Source: Actinomycetes bacterium (GTDB lineage Bacteria; Actinomycetota; Actinomycetes; Actinomycetales; Cellulomonadaceae). From it: a stretch of DNA of 9,775 nt. Under the pieces are notes generated by a model, which saw only the letters and a list, made by a program, of their open reading frames with translations, was not told the DNA's origin and did no database searches. The stretch covers positions 1-9,775 of the forward strand of contig JAEXPS010000035.1 of assembly GCA_023438885.1 (NCBI GenBank). Reading direction: 5' to 3'. Both the position numbers and the translations under genes were made by a program. Below are positions 1 through 5,585 of the stretch, in pieces (position 1 is the first letter of the stretch; every line of letters starts with the position of its first letter).

Positions 1-1152
1 CCCCCGCTTCCCGCGGCGGGGGGGGGCCCGGCCCCCCCCCGCGCCGAGATCGTCGACGGCGCCGGCGCCACTGTGCTGCCGGGACTCTTCGACGCCCATG
101 TGCACACCAGCAAGGAGTCCCTCGCCCTGGCGCTGCGCTTCGGGGTGACGACGCACCTCGAGATGCAAGGAGCGCACACCCGCCACCGCCGCGCGGACAT
201 CACCGACGACGACTCGGTCGCCGACGTCCGCTCCGCGGGCTTCGGGCTGACACCTCCCGGCGGGCATCCCTCCGAGCTGTTCCCCGAGGGCTACCGCCCC
301 GGTCCCCCGCCGGGCGCTCCGGCACCGAGCGGCCCTCCGCCGGCACCCGCACACGCCACGAGCCCCGACGAGGCGCGGGCGGTCGTCCCCGCCCTGGTGG
401 CCGATGGCTCGGACTACATCAAGTTCATGGTCGACGACGGCTCGGTCGAGGGACACTCCGGGATCCCGATGCTCGACCAGGCCACGCTCACCGCCGGCGT
501 CGCCGCGGCCCGTGCGCACGGCATGCTCACCGTCGCGCACGCGCTGACCGTTGACGCCACCGCGATGGCCCTCGAGGCCGGGATCGACGGACTGGCGCAC
601 CTGTTCATGGACCGCCCCCACACCCCGCAGATCGTCGCCGCGATCGCCGAGTCCGGCGCCTTCGTCATCCCCTGCGTGGTGCTCAACGCCTCGATGATGG
701 GCATCACCGGCGCCGAGCTCGCCGACGACCCCCGCGTGGCATCACGCCTGGACGAGGCGTGGGACAGCACGCTCCGATCGAGCTTCGACCACTACCCGCA
801 GGGCGACCTCGATGCCGTCCTTTCCACCGTCAAGGCGCTGCACGACGCGGGCGTCGACCTCCTCGTCGGCACCGACACGTCCGTGCCGCTGCCGTTCATG
901 GGCGGCCTCGCGCACGGCGCCAGCGTGCACCACGAGCTGCAGTACCTCGTCCGCGCCGGGCTCACCCCGGCCGAGGCGCTCACCGCCGCCACGGCCACTC
1001 CCGCCCGCCGGTTCGGGCTCGACGACCGCGGCCGCATCGCCGAGGGGCTGCGCGCCGATCTGCTCCTGGTGGACGGCGACCCCACCGTCACCATCTCGGA
1101 CACGCTCAACACCCGGGCCGTCTGGCGGCGAGGCACCCGCTTCGCCCTCTGA
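1..1152 (+). CDS. Amidohydrolase family protein (imidazolonepropionase-like), 5' partial
   Basis: The reading frame is open from the first base of the window, so the true start lies outside. The GTG at 73 is internal: the residues before it (AEIVDGAGATVLPGLFDAHVH) are the standard family lead-in to the first metal-binding motif. Visible motifs are HxH (codons at 97 and 103), the DYIKF lysine near 415-429, a VAHA histidine near 535, a second histidine in GLAHLF near 600, and the catalytic Asp in VGTDTS near 865-880. The C-terminus has the usual LTPAEALTAATATPA and GRIAEGLRADLLLVDGDP blocks, so the metal site and C-terminal domain look complete. The protein should be a cytosolic TIM-barrel metal-dependent hydrolase acting on C-N or C-O bonds; the substrate cannot be told. 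A proline-rich stretch near 283-360 is longer than I expect between the flanking motifs. Family assignment is firm; specificity is unknown. Confidence 0.88.
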   Translation, partial: PPLPAAGGGPAPPRAEIVDGAGATVLPGLFDAHVHTSKESLALALRFGVTTHLEMQGAHTRHRRADITDDDSVADVRSAGFGLTPPGGHPSELFPEGYRPGPPPGAPAPSGPPPAPAHATSPDEARAVVPALVADGSDYIKFMVDDGSVEGHSGIPMLDQATLTAGVAAARAHGMLTVAHALTVDATAMALEAGIDGLAHLFMDRPHTPQIVAAIAESGAFVIPCVVLNASMMGITGAELADDPRVASRLDEAWDSTLRSSFDHYPQGDLDAVLSTVKALHDAGVDLLVGTDTSVPLPFMGGLAHGASVHHELQYLVRAGLTPAEALTAATATPARRFGLDDRGRIAEGLRADLLLVDGDPTVTISDTLNTRAVWRRGTRFAL

Positions 1153-1185
1153 GCGTGGCTCCGCTCGCAACGAGGCGTCCACGCC
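1151..1185. terminator. Weak hairpins between the amidohydrolase and convergent tRNA-His
   Basis: Two short inverted repeats follow the amidohydrolase stop: GAGCG/CGCTC (1151-1155 with 1162-1166, 6-nt loop) and GGCG/CGCC (1174-1177 with 1182-1185, 4-nt loop). There is no T tract in either direction. They lie where transcripts of the convergent amidohydrolase gene and tRNA-His should end, but as terminators they are weak. Confidence 0.25.
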
Positions 1186-1198
1186 CGACAGGGCGGAT

Positions 1199-1275
1199 TG
1201 GGGTGGCTAACGGGACTTGAACCCGCGACCCCCTGGACCACAACCAGGTGCTCTACCAACTGAGCTATAGCCACC
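1199..1275 (-). tRNA. tRNA-His (anticodon GTG)
   Basis: Read on the minus strand, this folds as a full cloverleaf. The acceptor is GTGGCTA/TAGCCAC, the D arm starts GCTC, and the anticodon stem CCTGG/CCAGG closes the loop TTGTGGT, giving GTG. The T arm contains GGTTCAAGTCC. An extra G at position -1 (base 1275) faces C73 (base 1202), the identity pair recognised by histidyl-tRNA synthetase. The CCA end is encoded (1201-1199). Confidence 0.97.
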
Positions 1276-1277
1276 AC

Positions 1278-1291
1278 GGCCCGAGTGGGCC
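1278..1291 (-). terminator. Short GC hairpin after the ATP-grasp gene
   Basis: Perfect inverted repeat GGCCC/GGGCC with a 4-nt loop, 22 nt beyond the stop of the ATP-grasp gene and 2 nt before the 5' end of tRNA-His. It has no T tract. It could end the upstream transcript or lie in the leader of the tRNA precursor; the sequence does not decide between these. Confidence 0.3.
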
Positions 1292-1298
1292 GACGAGA

Positions 1299-1304
1299 AG
1301 TGTA
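1299..1304 (-). promoter_or_regulatory. Candidate -10 box for tRNA-His
   Basis: TACACT on the minus strand fits the actinobacterial TAnnnT pattern and would place the transcription start near 1292, about 17 nt before the mature tRNA. It lies just after the ATP-grasp stop codon. No convincing -35 hexamer is seen, so the call is tentative. Confidence 0.35.
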
Positions 1305-1312
1305 GCGGCTGC

Positions 1313-2245
1313 CTAGAGCAGCGCAGCCACCGCGTCCGCCGCGCGCTGCGCAGAGCCCGGCCCGTGCTCGAGGAACAGCGACGGCTCCGTGAGCTCGACC
1401 TCGAGGATCACCGGGGTGCCTTCGTCGTCCGGGATCAGGTCCACCCGCGCATACAGGAACGGCGCGCCGAGCTGCGGGAACAGCGACGCCAGCGTCTCCA
1501 TGGTGCGGTCGGCCAGCTCGCGCTCCGCGGCCGAGGGCTCGCGCGGCGCGATCACCTCACCCCGGTAGAGCGCGCCCTCGAGCTCGCCCTCCCGGAACGG
1601 CCCCTCCAGCAGCGCGTTCTTGCGCACCGCATGGCTGAAATCGCCGTCGAGGTACACCAGCGCCGTCTCGCCCACGGAGTCCACCGCGCGCAGGTAGCGC
1701 TGGAGCATCACGTCGCGGCCGACGGCCAGCAGGTTCTTGGCGTGCGTGATCGCCAGCATCCGCTGCGGCGTCTCGGACGCGTCGTAGCGGCCGGTGTCGC
1801 GCGAGCCGGCGCTGACCGTCGGCTTGATGACGAACTCGCCGAACGCCGGGAACCGGGTGTGGATGGCGCGGGCGCTGAAGTTGCGCTCCGGGTCGAGCCA
1901 GATGGTCGGCACGATGGGCAGTCCGGCCTGCTCCAGGTCACGCAGGTAGGTCTTGTCGGTGTTCCAGGCGATCACGTCGGCCGGGTTGTGCAGCGTGCTC
2001 GTCGCCTCGACGCGGCGCGCCCAGTCGACGAAGAGGTCCCGGCGGTCCGTGTAGTCCCACGTGGACCGGATGATCACGTGCCGGTAGGTCGCCCAGTCGA
2101 CGGTCGGGTCGTCCCACACCACGGCGTCGACCGCGATGCCCCGCTCGACGAGCGCGTCGCGCAGCAGCTGGTCGTCCGGCTCCAGATCGGGCAGCTCGGC
2201 GCAGGTCGCCAGGGCGAGGCGGGCGGGGCCGTCGGTCGTCGTCAC
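1313..2245 (-). CDS. ATP-grasp superfamily ligase of unknown substrate
   Basis: A 310-residue protein of the size usual for RimK/glutathione-synthetase-like ATP-grasp enzymes, which join a carboxylate to an amine or thiol through an acyl-phosphate. An N-terminal pre-ATP-grasp half (about 1-105) contains IIRSTWDY (58-65) and the NPADVIAWNTDKTYL region (87-101). The ATP-grasp half shows FVIKPTVSAGS (138-148; K141 should contact ATP) and a C-terminal metal-binding stretch with D269, E282 and E284 in ILEVELTEPSLF. The RSTWDY and ELTEPSLF blocks recall the group that includes the D-cycloserine enzyme DcsG, but that is from memory. The GTG at 2245 is chosen because the homology-like sequence begins soon after it (LALATC) and a TACCCT box lies 6 nt upstream, suggesting a leaderless start; no Shine-Dalgarno is seen. 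It follows the aminotransferase gene after 61 nt, so the two may share a pathway, though a hairpin separates them. Confidence 0.85.
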   Translation of the reverse strand: MTTTDGPARLALATCAELPDLEPDDQLLRDALVERGIAVDAVVWDDPTVDWATYRHVIIRSTWDYTDRRDLFVDWARRVEATSTLHNPADVIAWNTDKTYLRDLEQAGLPIVPTIWLDPERNFSARAIHTRFPAFGEFVIKPTVSAGSRDTGRYDASETPQRMLAITHAKNLLAVGRDVMLQRYLRAVDSVGETALVYLDGDFSHAVRKNALLEGPFREGELEGALYRGEVIAPREPSAAERELADRTMETLASLFPQLGAPFLYARVDLIPDDEGTPVILEVELTEPSLFLEHGPGSAQRAADAVAALL

Positions 2246-2251
2246 CTGGGC

Positions 2252-2257
2252 AGGGTA
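2252..2257 (-). promoter_or_regulatory. Candidate leaderless -10 box of the ATP-grasp gene
   Basis: TACCCT on the minus strand is followed by 6 nt and then the GTG start codon. This is the spacing expected if transcription begins at the first base of the start codon. No -35 hexamer or Shine-Dalgarno is visible. Confidence 0.45.
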
Positions 2258-2283
2258 CCGGGGCGTACGACGAGCCCGCCGGG

Positions 2284-2299
2284 CCGGCCACCGGGCCGG
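2284..2299 (-). terminator. GC-rich hairpin after the aminotransferase gene
   Basis: Perfect 6-bp inverted repeat CCGGCC/GGCCGG with a 4-nt loop, starting 7 nt beyond the aminotransferase stop. There is no T tract. Its position between two same-strand genes, the second with its own candidate promoter, makes it a plausible attenuator or weak terminator. Confidence 0.35.
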
Positions 2300-2306
2300 G
2301 CCTCTG

Positions 2307-3467
2307 TCACGGTGCGAGCGCGTCGACAGCCGCACGCAGTCGCCGGCATCCCTCGGCGAACGCATCGGGCTCCGGCAGCAGCGACAACGCCAGGGCTCCC
2401 GGTGCGGGCAGGTCGTAGAACCAGCCGGGGTGCACCGCCAGGTGCGCCTCGCGGAGCAGGGCCAGGGCCAGCTCGTCGTCGCCGCGCCAGCGAGGCACGT
2501 CGACGAGCACCGTCCAGCCGCCGTCGGTGCGGCGCACGCGGTACGGGCCGTCGTCCAGCACCGCGCGAGCCGCGGCGAGGTTGGCGCGCAGACGCGTGCG
2601 GAGGGCGGCCACGGCCTCGTCGGCCAGGTCCAGGAGCTCGGGGAGGGCGAGCGCGACCGGCGTGCCGACCGAGAGGTAGGTGTCGGCGACGGTCTCGAGC
2701 GCGGCACGGGCGGCTGCCGCGTCGCCGGGCGGGCCGGAGACGCGGATCCAGCCCAGCTTGAGCTGCGGCGCGGCCAGCAGCTTCGAGAGGCCGTCGAGGG
2801 CGAACGTCAGGACGCCGGGCTCCCCAGCGAGCGAGCGCGGCTCGCCGTCGAGGTGGAACGGGCCGAACACCTCGTCGCTGATCAGCGCGCCGGCTTCCCC
2901 CGCTGCCGTGACGAGTCTGAGGCGCTCGTCGTCGGCGACGTACGCGCCGGTCGGGTTCCCGGGGTGGACGACGACGAGCGCCCGGATGTCGTCGCGCGCG
3001 GTGAGCGCCGCGAGGGCGCCGGTGTCCACGGACCAGCCGTAGGGGTGCATGTACGTGACCGGGTAGGCGGCCGTGCGCACGCCCGCCAGGCGTGCCAGCG
3101 GCTCGACGAGCGGGTAGCCGGGCGCGGGGATCGCGACCGCGTCGCCGGGGTCGGCGAGGAGCGTCAGCAGCCAGCCGTAGGCCTCGGAGGTGCTGGCGGT
3201 GAGGAGATAGTCGTCGGGGTGGCCGCCGAAGCGCGCGGCCAGGGCCTCACGGGCGGCGAGCGGGCCGCGGGGATCCGGCTCGTAGCGGGCCGCGCGGGCG
3301 GTGGCGGCCTCCAGCGCCGGTAGCACGCCGGGGTGCGTCAGCCCGTGGCGGGTGGGGTTGGAGTCGGTGAGGTCGAGCACCTCGACGCCGCGGGCCGCGA
3401 GGTCGGCGCGGGCGACGGCGATGGCGTTCGGCTCGCCGCCGGTGCCGGCCCGGGCCGAGAGGCGCAT
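2307..3467 (-). CDS. PLP-dependent aminotransferase, class I/II fold, atypical subgroup
   Basis: A 386-residue fold-type I PLP enzyme, full length for the family. Landmarks are DSNPTRHG (35-42), the ASTSEAYGWL cofactor-binding segment (91-100), PAPGYP with Y118, HPGNPTG with N171, ISDEVF with D198 (pyridine nitrogen contact), and the Schiff-base lysine K229 in DGLSKL. After K229 the usual phosphate-binding Arg is replaced by K237 (PQLKLGW). The C-terminal segment where most members carry a carboxylate-binding Arg reads ALALSLLPEP, with no Arg. The donor and acceptor therefore cannot be assumed to be ordinary amino acid/keto acid pairs. The ATG at 3467 is preceded by TAGCGT 6 nt upstream and no Shine-Dalgarno, which suggests a leaderless mRNA. 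It reads toward the ATP-grasp ligase gene, and together they could make and ligate an amine or amino acid; that is inference. Confidence 0.88.
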   Translation of the reverse strand: MRLSARAGTGGEPNAIAVARADLAARGVEVLDLTDSNPTRHGLTHPGVLPALEAATARAARYEPDPRGPLAAREALAARFGGHPDDYLLTASTSEAYGWLLTLLADPGDAVAIPAPGYPLVEPLARLAGVRTAAYPVTYMHPYGWSVDTGALAALTARDDIRALVVVHPGNPTGAYVADDERLRLVTAAGEAGALISDEVFGPFHLDGEPRSLAGEPGVLTFALDGLSKLLAAPQLKLGWIRVSGPPGDAAAARAALETVADTYLSVGTPVALALPELLDLADEAVAALRTRLRANLAAARAVLDDGPYRVRRTDGGWTVLVDVPRWRGDDELALALLREAHLAVHPGWFYDLPAPGALALSLLPEPDAFAEGCRRLRAAVDALAP

Positions 3468-3473
3468 GTCGGC

Positions 3474-3479
3474 ACGCTA
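3474..3479 (-). promoter_or_regulatory. Candidate leaderless -10 box of the aminotransferase gene
   Basis: TAGCGT on the minus strand lies 6 nt before the ATG at 3467 and matches TAnnnT. No Shine-Dalgarno is present in the intervening bases, consistent with a transcript that starts at the ATG. No clear -35 element is seen. Confidence 0.45.
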
Positions 3480-3544
3480 CTCGCGCCCGGAGCGACCCCG
3501 TCGCCCGCCGGGCGACACAAGGACGGGCCGCCCTGACACGACGA

Positions 3545-3576
3545 AGGCCGCCACCCGCGTAGCGGAGTGACGGCCT
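3545..3576 (-). terminator. Rho-independent-like terminator of tRNA-Lys
   Basis: A long interrupted hairpin starts 8 nt past the encoded CCA end. AGGCCG pairs with CGGCCT, then CAC with GTG, then CCGC with GCGG around a 3-nt loop, with only single-base internal interruptions. On the minus strand it is followed by TTCGTCGTGT, fairly T-rich for this genome. This is the best terminator candidate on that strand. Confidence 0.65.
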
Positions 3577-3583
3577 CGGTCGG

Positions 3584-3659
<76 letters not shown>

Positions 3660-3669
3660 GCGATCGGAG

Positions 3670-3675
3670 AGATTA
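3670..3675 (-). promoter_or_regulatory. Candidate -10 box for tRNA-Lys
   Basis: TAATCT on the minus strand would start transcription a few bases before the mature tRNA 5' end at 3659. A TTCGCT sequence lies 19 nt further upstream as a poor -35. It sits in the 42-nt gap after the GroES-like gene, so read-through from that gene is the alternative. Confidence 0.35.
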
Positions 3676-3701
3676 CCAGGCGAGCGGGGAGCGAAGCGAA
3701 C

Positions 3702-4043
3702 TCACAGGTACAGCCCGGTCCCCTTGCCCTCGCCCTTCGGATCGGCCACAGCGTGCACGTCCTTCTCGCGCAGCAGCAGGTAGGTCTCGCCGGCGAGCTC
3801 CACCTCGGCGCGGTCCTCCGGGTCGAAGAGCACGCGGTCCCCCACGGCCACCTGGCGCACGTGCTGGCCCACCGCCACGACCTTGGCCCACGAGAGCCGA
3901 CGGCCCATGGCGGCGGTGGCCGGGATGACGATCCCGGCGGCGGATCGACGCTCCGCCGCATCGCCGTCGACGGCGACGAGCACGCGGTCGTTGAGCATCC
4001 GGATAGGCAGGTCGGAGCCGGTCGGTTCCGTCGGCTTGGTCAC
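3702..4043 (-). CDS. GroES-like (Cpn10 family) protein, divergent paralogue
   Basis: A 113-residue protein with one Cpn10 domain spanning about 13-98: LPIRMLNDRVLVAVD at the first strand, RSAAGIVIPATA at the place of the mobile loop that touches GroEL, then KVVAVGQHVRQVAVGDRVLF and the terminal TYLLLREKDVHAV. Bona fide GroES is about 97-100 residues with a GGIVL-type loop. Here the loop reads AAGIVIPATA and extra tails are present (MTKPTEPTGSD at the start; a Gly/Lys-rich GEGKGTGLYL at the end). No groEL gene is adjacent, so this is probably a stress or folding-related paralogue rather than the main co-chaperonin. The GTG at 4043 is preceded by TACCGT 7 nt upstream and no Shine-Dalgarno, which suggests a leaderless start. 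It is divergent from bcp, 65 nt apart. Confidence 0.85.
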   Translation of the reverse strand: MTKPTEPTGSDLPIRMLNDRVLVAVDGDAAERRSAAGIVIPATAAMGRRLSWAKVVAVGQHVRQVAVGDRVLFDPEDRAEVELAGETYLLLREKDVHAVADPKGEGKGTGLYL

Positions 4044-4050
4044 ACCACGG

Positions 4051-4056
4051 ACGGTA
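4051..4056 (-). promoter_or_regulatory. Candidate leaderless -10 box of the GroES-like gene
   Basis: TACCGT on the minus strand, 7 nt before the GTG start, matches TAnnnT at leaderless spacing. It lies 11 nt from the candidate -10 of bcp on the opposite strand, so the two divergent promoters overlap and could interfere or be co-regulated. Confidence 0.45.
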
Positions 4057-4067
4057 CCCCGCGGCCC

Positions 4068-4073
4068 TAGGCT
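4068..4073 (+). promoter_or_regulatory. Candidate -10 box of bcp
   Basis: TAGGCT matches TAnnnT and would give a start near 4080 and a leader of about 29 nt carrying the Shine-Dalgarno site. No clear -35 hexamer is found. It lies in the 65-nt divergent region shared with the GroES-like gene. Confidence 0.4.
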
Positions 4074-4096
4074 GATCCGAAAGCAGCCCGATCCGC

Positions 4097-4102
4097 AAGG
4101 AG
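4097..4102 (+). promoter_or_regulatory. Ribosome binding site of bcp
   Basis: AAGGAG, 6 nt before the GTG at 4109. This is one of the two strongest Shine-Dalgarno sites in the window and fixes the start of bcp. Confidence 0.8.
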
Positions 4103-4108
4103 CCTTCC

Positions 4109-4588
4109 GTGCCCCGACTGAACGTCGGCGACCTCGCCCCCGACTTCACCTTGCCCACCGCGGACGGTGGCTCGGTCACGCTCTCCGACCTGCGCGGCTC
4201 CCACGTGATCGTGTACTTCTACCCCGCCGCAGGCACGCCGGGCTGCACCCTCGAGGCGGTCAACTTCCGGGACGCGGCGGCCGGGCTGGCGGCGGCGGGG
4301 TACCAGCTGATCGGCATCTCCCCGGACAGTCCGGAGCGCTTGGCCCGGTTCGCGGCCGACGAGGACCTGGCGTACCCGCTGCTCGCGGACGCTGACCACC
4401 ACGTGCTCGAGGAGTGGGGCGCCTGGGGCGAGAAGTCCCTCTACGGACGGATCATCACCGGCGTGATCCGGTCCACCGTGGTGATCGACCCCACCGGTCA
4501 CGTCGCTCTGGCGCAGTACAACGTCAAGGCCACCGGGCACGTCGACCGGCTGGTGCGCGACCTCGGGCTGGAGCCGGTGGCTCCCTGA
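4109..4588 (+). CDS. bcp: Thiol peroxidase Bcp (peroxiredoxin, PrxQ/BCP type), apparently one-Cys
   Basis: A 159-residue peroxiredoxin, normal length, that reduces hydrogen peroxide and organic hydroperoxides in the cytoplasm. It opens with GDLAPDFTLPTADGG, then VIVYFYPAAGTPGCTLEA with the peroxidatic C46 in its TPGC loop, GISPDSPE (69-76), WGAWGEKSLYG and the conserved Arg in RSTVVIDP (R122), ending AQYNVKATGHVDRLVRDL. Most BCP proteins have a resolving Cys five residues after the peroxidatic one; here that position is V51, and no other Cys occurs in the protein. It should therefore act as a one-Cys enzyme needing an outside thiol, such as mycothiol or thioredoxin. The GTG start is set by AAGGAG 6 nt upstream. 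tRNA-Leu begins 15 nt after the stop, so read-through is possible. Confidence 0.95.
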   Translation: MPRLNVGDLAPDFTLPTADGGSVTLSDLRGSHVIVYFYPAAGTPGCTLEAVNFRDAAAGLAAAGYQLIGISPDSPERLARFAADEDLAYPLLADADHHVLEEWGAWGEKSLYGRIITGVIRSTVVIDPTGHVALAQYNVKATGHVDRLVRDLGLEPVAP

Positions 4589-4594
4589 GACAAT
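4589..4594 (+). promoter_or_regulatory. Candidate -10 box for tRNA-Leu
   Basis: GACAAT directly follows the bcp stop codon and matches TATAAT at four of six positions, 8 nt before the mature tRNA. No good -35 is visible inside the end of bcp, so the tRNA may instead be processed from a bcp transcript. Confidence 0.3.
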
Positions 4595-4602
4595 CTCCGC
4601 AC

Positions 4603-4688
4603 GCAGGAGTGGTGAAACGGCAGCCACGCCAGGTTTAGGTCCTGGTGCCCGCAAGGGCGTGCGGGTTCGAGTCCCGCCTCCTGCACCA
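4603..4688 (+). tRNA. tRNA-Leu (anticodon TAG)
   Basis: Type II tRNA. The acceptor GCAGGAG/CTCCTGC is perfectly paired, and the anticodon stem CCAGG/CCTGG closes the loop TTTAGGT, giving TAG. A long variable arm (TGCCCGCAAGGGCG) is typical of leucine tRNAs, and the T arm contains GGTTCGAGTCC. A73 and CCA are encoded (4685-4688). Confidence 0.97.
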
Positions 4689-4718
4689 CGGCGCACGACG
4701 ACGTCACGGGGGAACGCG

Positions 4719-5543
4719 ATGGTGGTGGCTCCGGAGCACCGGGCCGACGTGGACGCGATCCTCGCGCGGCGCCACGACAACGGCGCCGACCTGTGGGCCA
4801 CCCCGGACGGCAGGCTGATCAAGGGAAGCCCCTTCACCACCCTCGACTGCGCACGCCTGCTGGCGGAGCTCGGCCTCGGGAACGACGAGCCCGTGATGCG
4901 CGACGTCGCTGCCCTGATCTGGTCGACGTGGCGCGACGACGGGCGGTTCCGGTTGGCGCCGGGTGCGATCTTCCCGTGCCAGACGGCCAACGCTGCGCGC
5001 ACGCTCGCACTCCTCGGCCAGGGCGACGACCCGCGGCTGGCGGTCACGTTCGACCACCTCCTGGCGATCCGTCACGGGGACGGCGGAGTGCGCTGCGCCA
5101 AGTTCTTCTACGGCCGTGGCCCGGAGACCGAGTTCTCCAACCCGGGCCCGACGCTCACCGCGCTCGACGCCTTCCGGTTCACCGACCGCCGCGACGAGCT
5201 GGACGGCGCCGTGGAGATGCTGCTCTCGCACTGGCGGACCAGGGCGCCGCTTGGCCCGTGCCATTACGGGATCGGCACGCTGTTCCTGCAGGTGACGTAC
5301 CCCTTCGGCGCGTACAACCTGTTCTTCTGGGTGTACGTGCTCTCGTTCTACGAGCGGGCCCGGGCCGACGAGCGGTTCCGCGAGGCGTTCGAGGTGCTCC
5401 GCGCCGCCACACGGGACGGCGAGGTCGTCGTGCAGCGTCCGAACGCGAAGCTCGCAGCCCTGGCCGCCTTCCGCCGCGGCGAGCCCAGCGCGCTGGCGAC
5501 GGCCCGCTACCGCGAGATCGTGGCCAACCTCGGCCAGGCGTGA
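4719..5543 (+). CDS. Alpha/alpha-toroid (prenyltransferase/squalene-cyclase-like repeat) protein, function unknown
   Basis: A soluble 274-residue protein with no signal peptide. Its pattern is repeated helical hairpins: FTTLDCARLLAELGL (39-53), a DDGRF turn (73-77), FPCQTANAARTLALLG (85-100), DGGVRC (121-126), GPTLTALDAFRF (143-154) and GPCHYGIGTL (179-188). The alternation of ARxLAxLG-type helices with DG turns is typical of the alpha/alpha barrel seen in protein prenyltransferase beta subunits, terpene cyclases and some polysaccharide-degrading enzymes. Cys residues C44, C87, C126 and C181 (followed by H182) lie at or near these turns and could bind metal, but no prenyltransferase zinc signature is recognisable and no activity is assigned. 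The ATG at 4719 is chosen because GGGGGA lies 5 nt upstream; an in-frame start at 4659 would lie inside tRNA-Leu. It begins 30 nt after that tRNA and may be co-transcribed with it. Confidence 0.75.
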   Translation: MVVAPEHRADVDAILARRHDNGADLWATPDGRLIKGSPFTTLDCARLLAELGLGNDEPVMRDVAALIWSTWRDDGRFRLAPGAIFPCQTANAARTLALLGQGDDPRLAVTFDHLLAIRHGDGGVRCAKFFYGRGPETEFSNPGPTLTALDAFRFTDRRDELDGAVEMLLSHWRTRAPLGPCHYGIGTLFLQVTYPFGAYNLFFWVYVLSFYERARADERFREAFEVLRAATRDGEVVVQRPNAKLAALAAFRRGEPSALATARYREIVANLGQA

Positions 5544-5547
5544 CGAA

Positions 5548-5570
5548 GGCCCGCCCCCTCCAGGCGGGCC
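5548..5570. terminator. Shared hairpin terminator between the toroid gene and trxA
   Basis: Perfect 8-bp inverted repeat GGCCCGCC/GGCGGGCC with a 7-nt loop, 4 nt after the toroid-gene stop and 15 nt from the stop of the convergent trxA. T tracts are absent on the plus side and short on the minus side (TTCGTCA). Its position between two convergent genes suggests use in both directions. Confidence 0.6.
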
Positions 5571-5585
5571 CTCGACGTGTGGTGC

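Noticed and set aside
1364..2761. 465-residue plus-strand open frame antisense to the ATP-grasp and aminotransferase genes
   Set aside because: It is a compositional shadow: Arg/Gly/Ala-rich, no recognisable domain, no ribosome binding site. The minus-strand genes here have clear family motifs.
4659..4718. Longer start for the toroid protein at GTG 4659
   Set aside because: It lies inside the T arm of tRNA-Leu and gives a Pro/Arg-rich leader (RVRVPPPAPRR). The ATG at 4719 has a G-rich Shine-Dalgarno site at proper spacing.
4067..5047. 326-residue minus-strand open frame across bcp, tRNA-Leu and the toroid gene
   Set aside because: It runs through a tRNA gene and opposite two genes with good motifs. 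The translation has no domain character.
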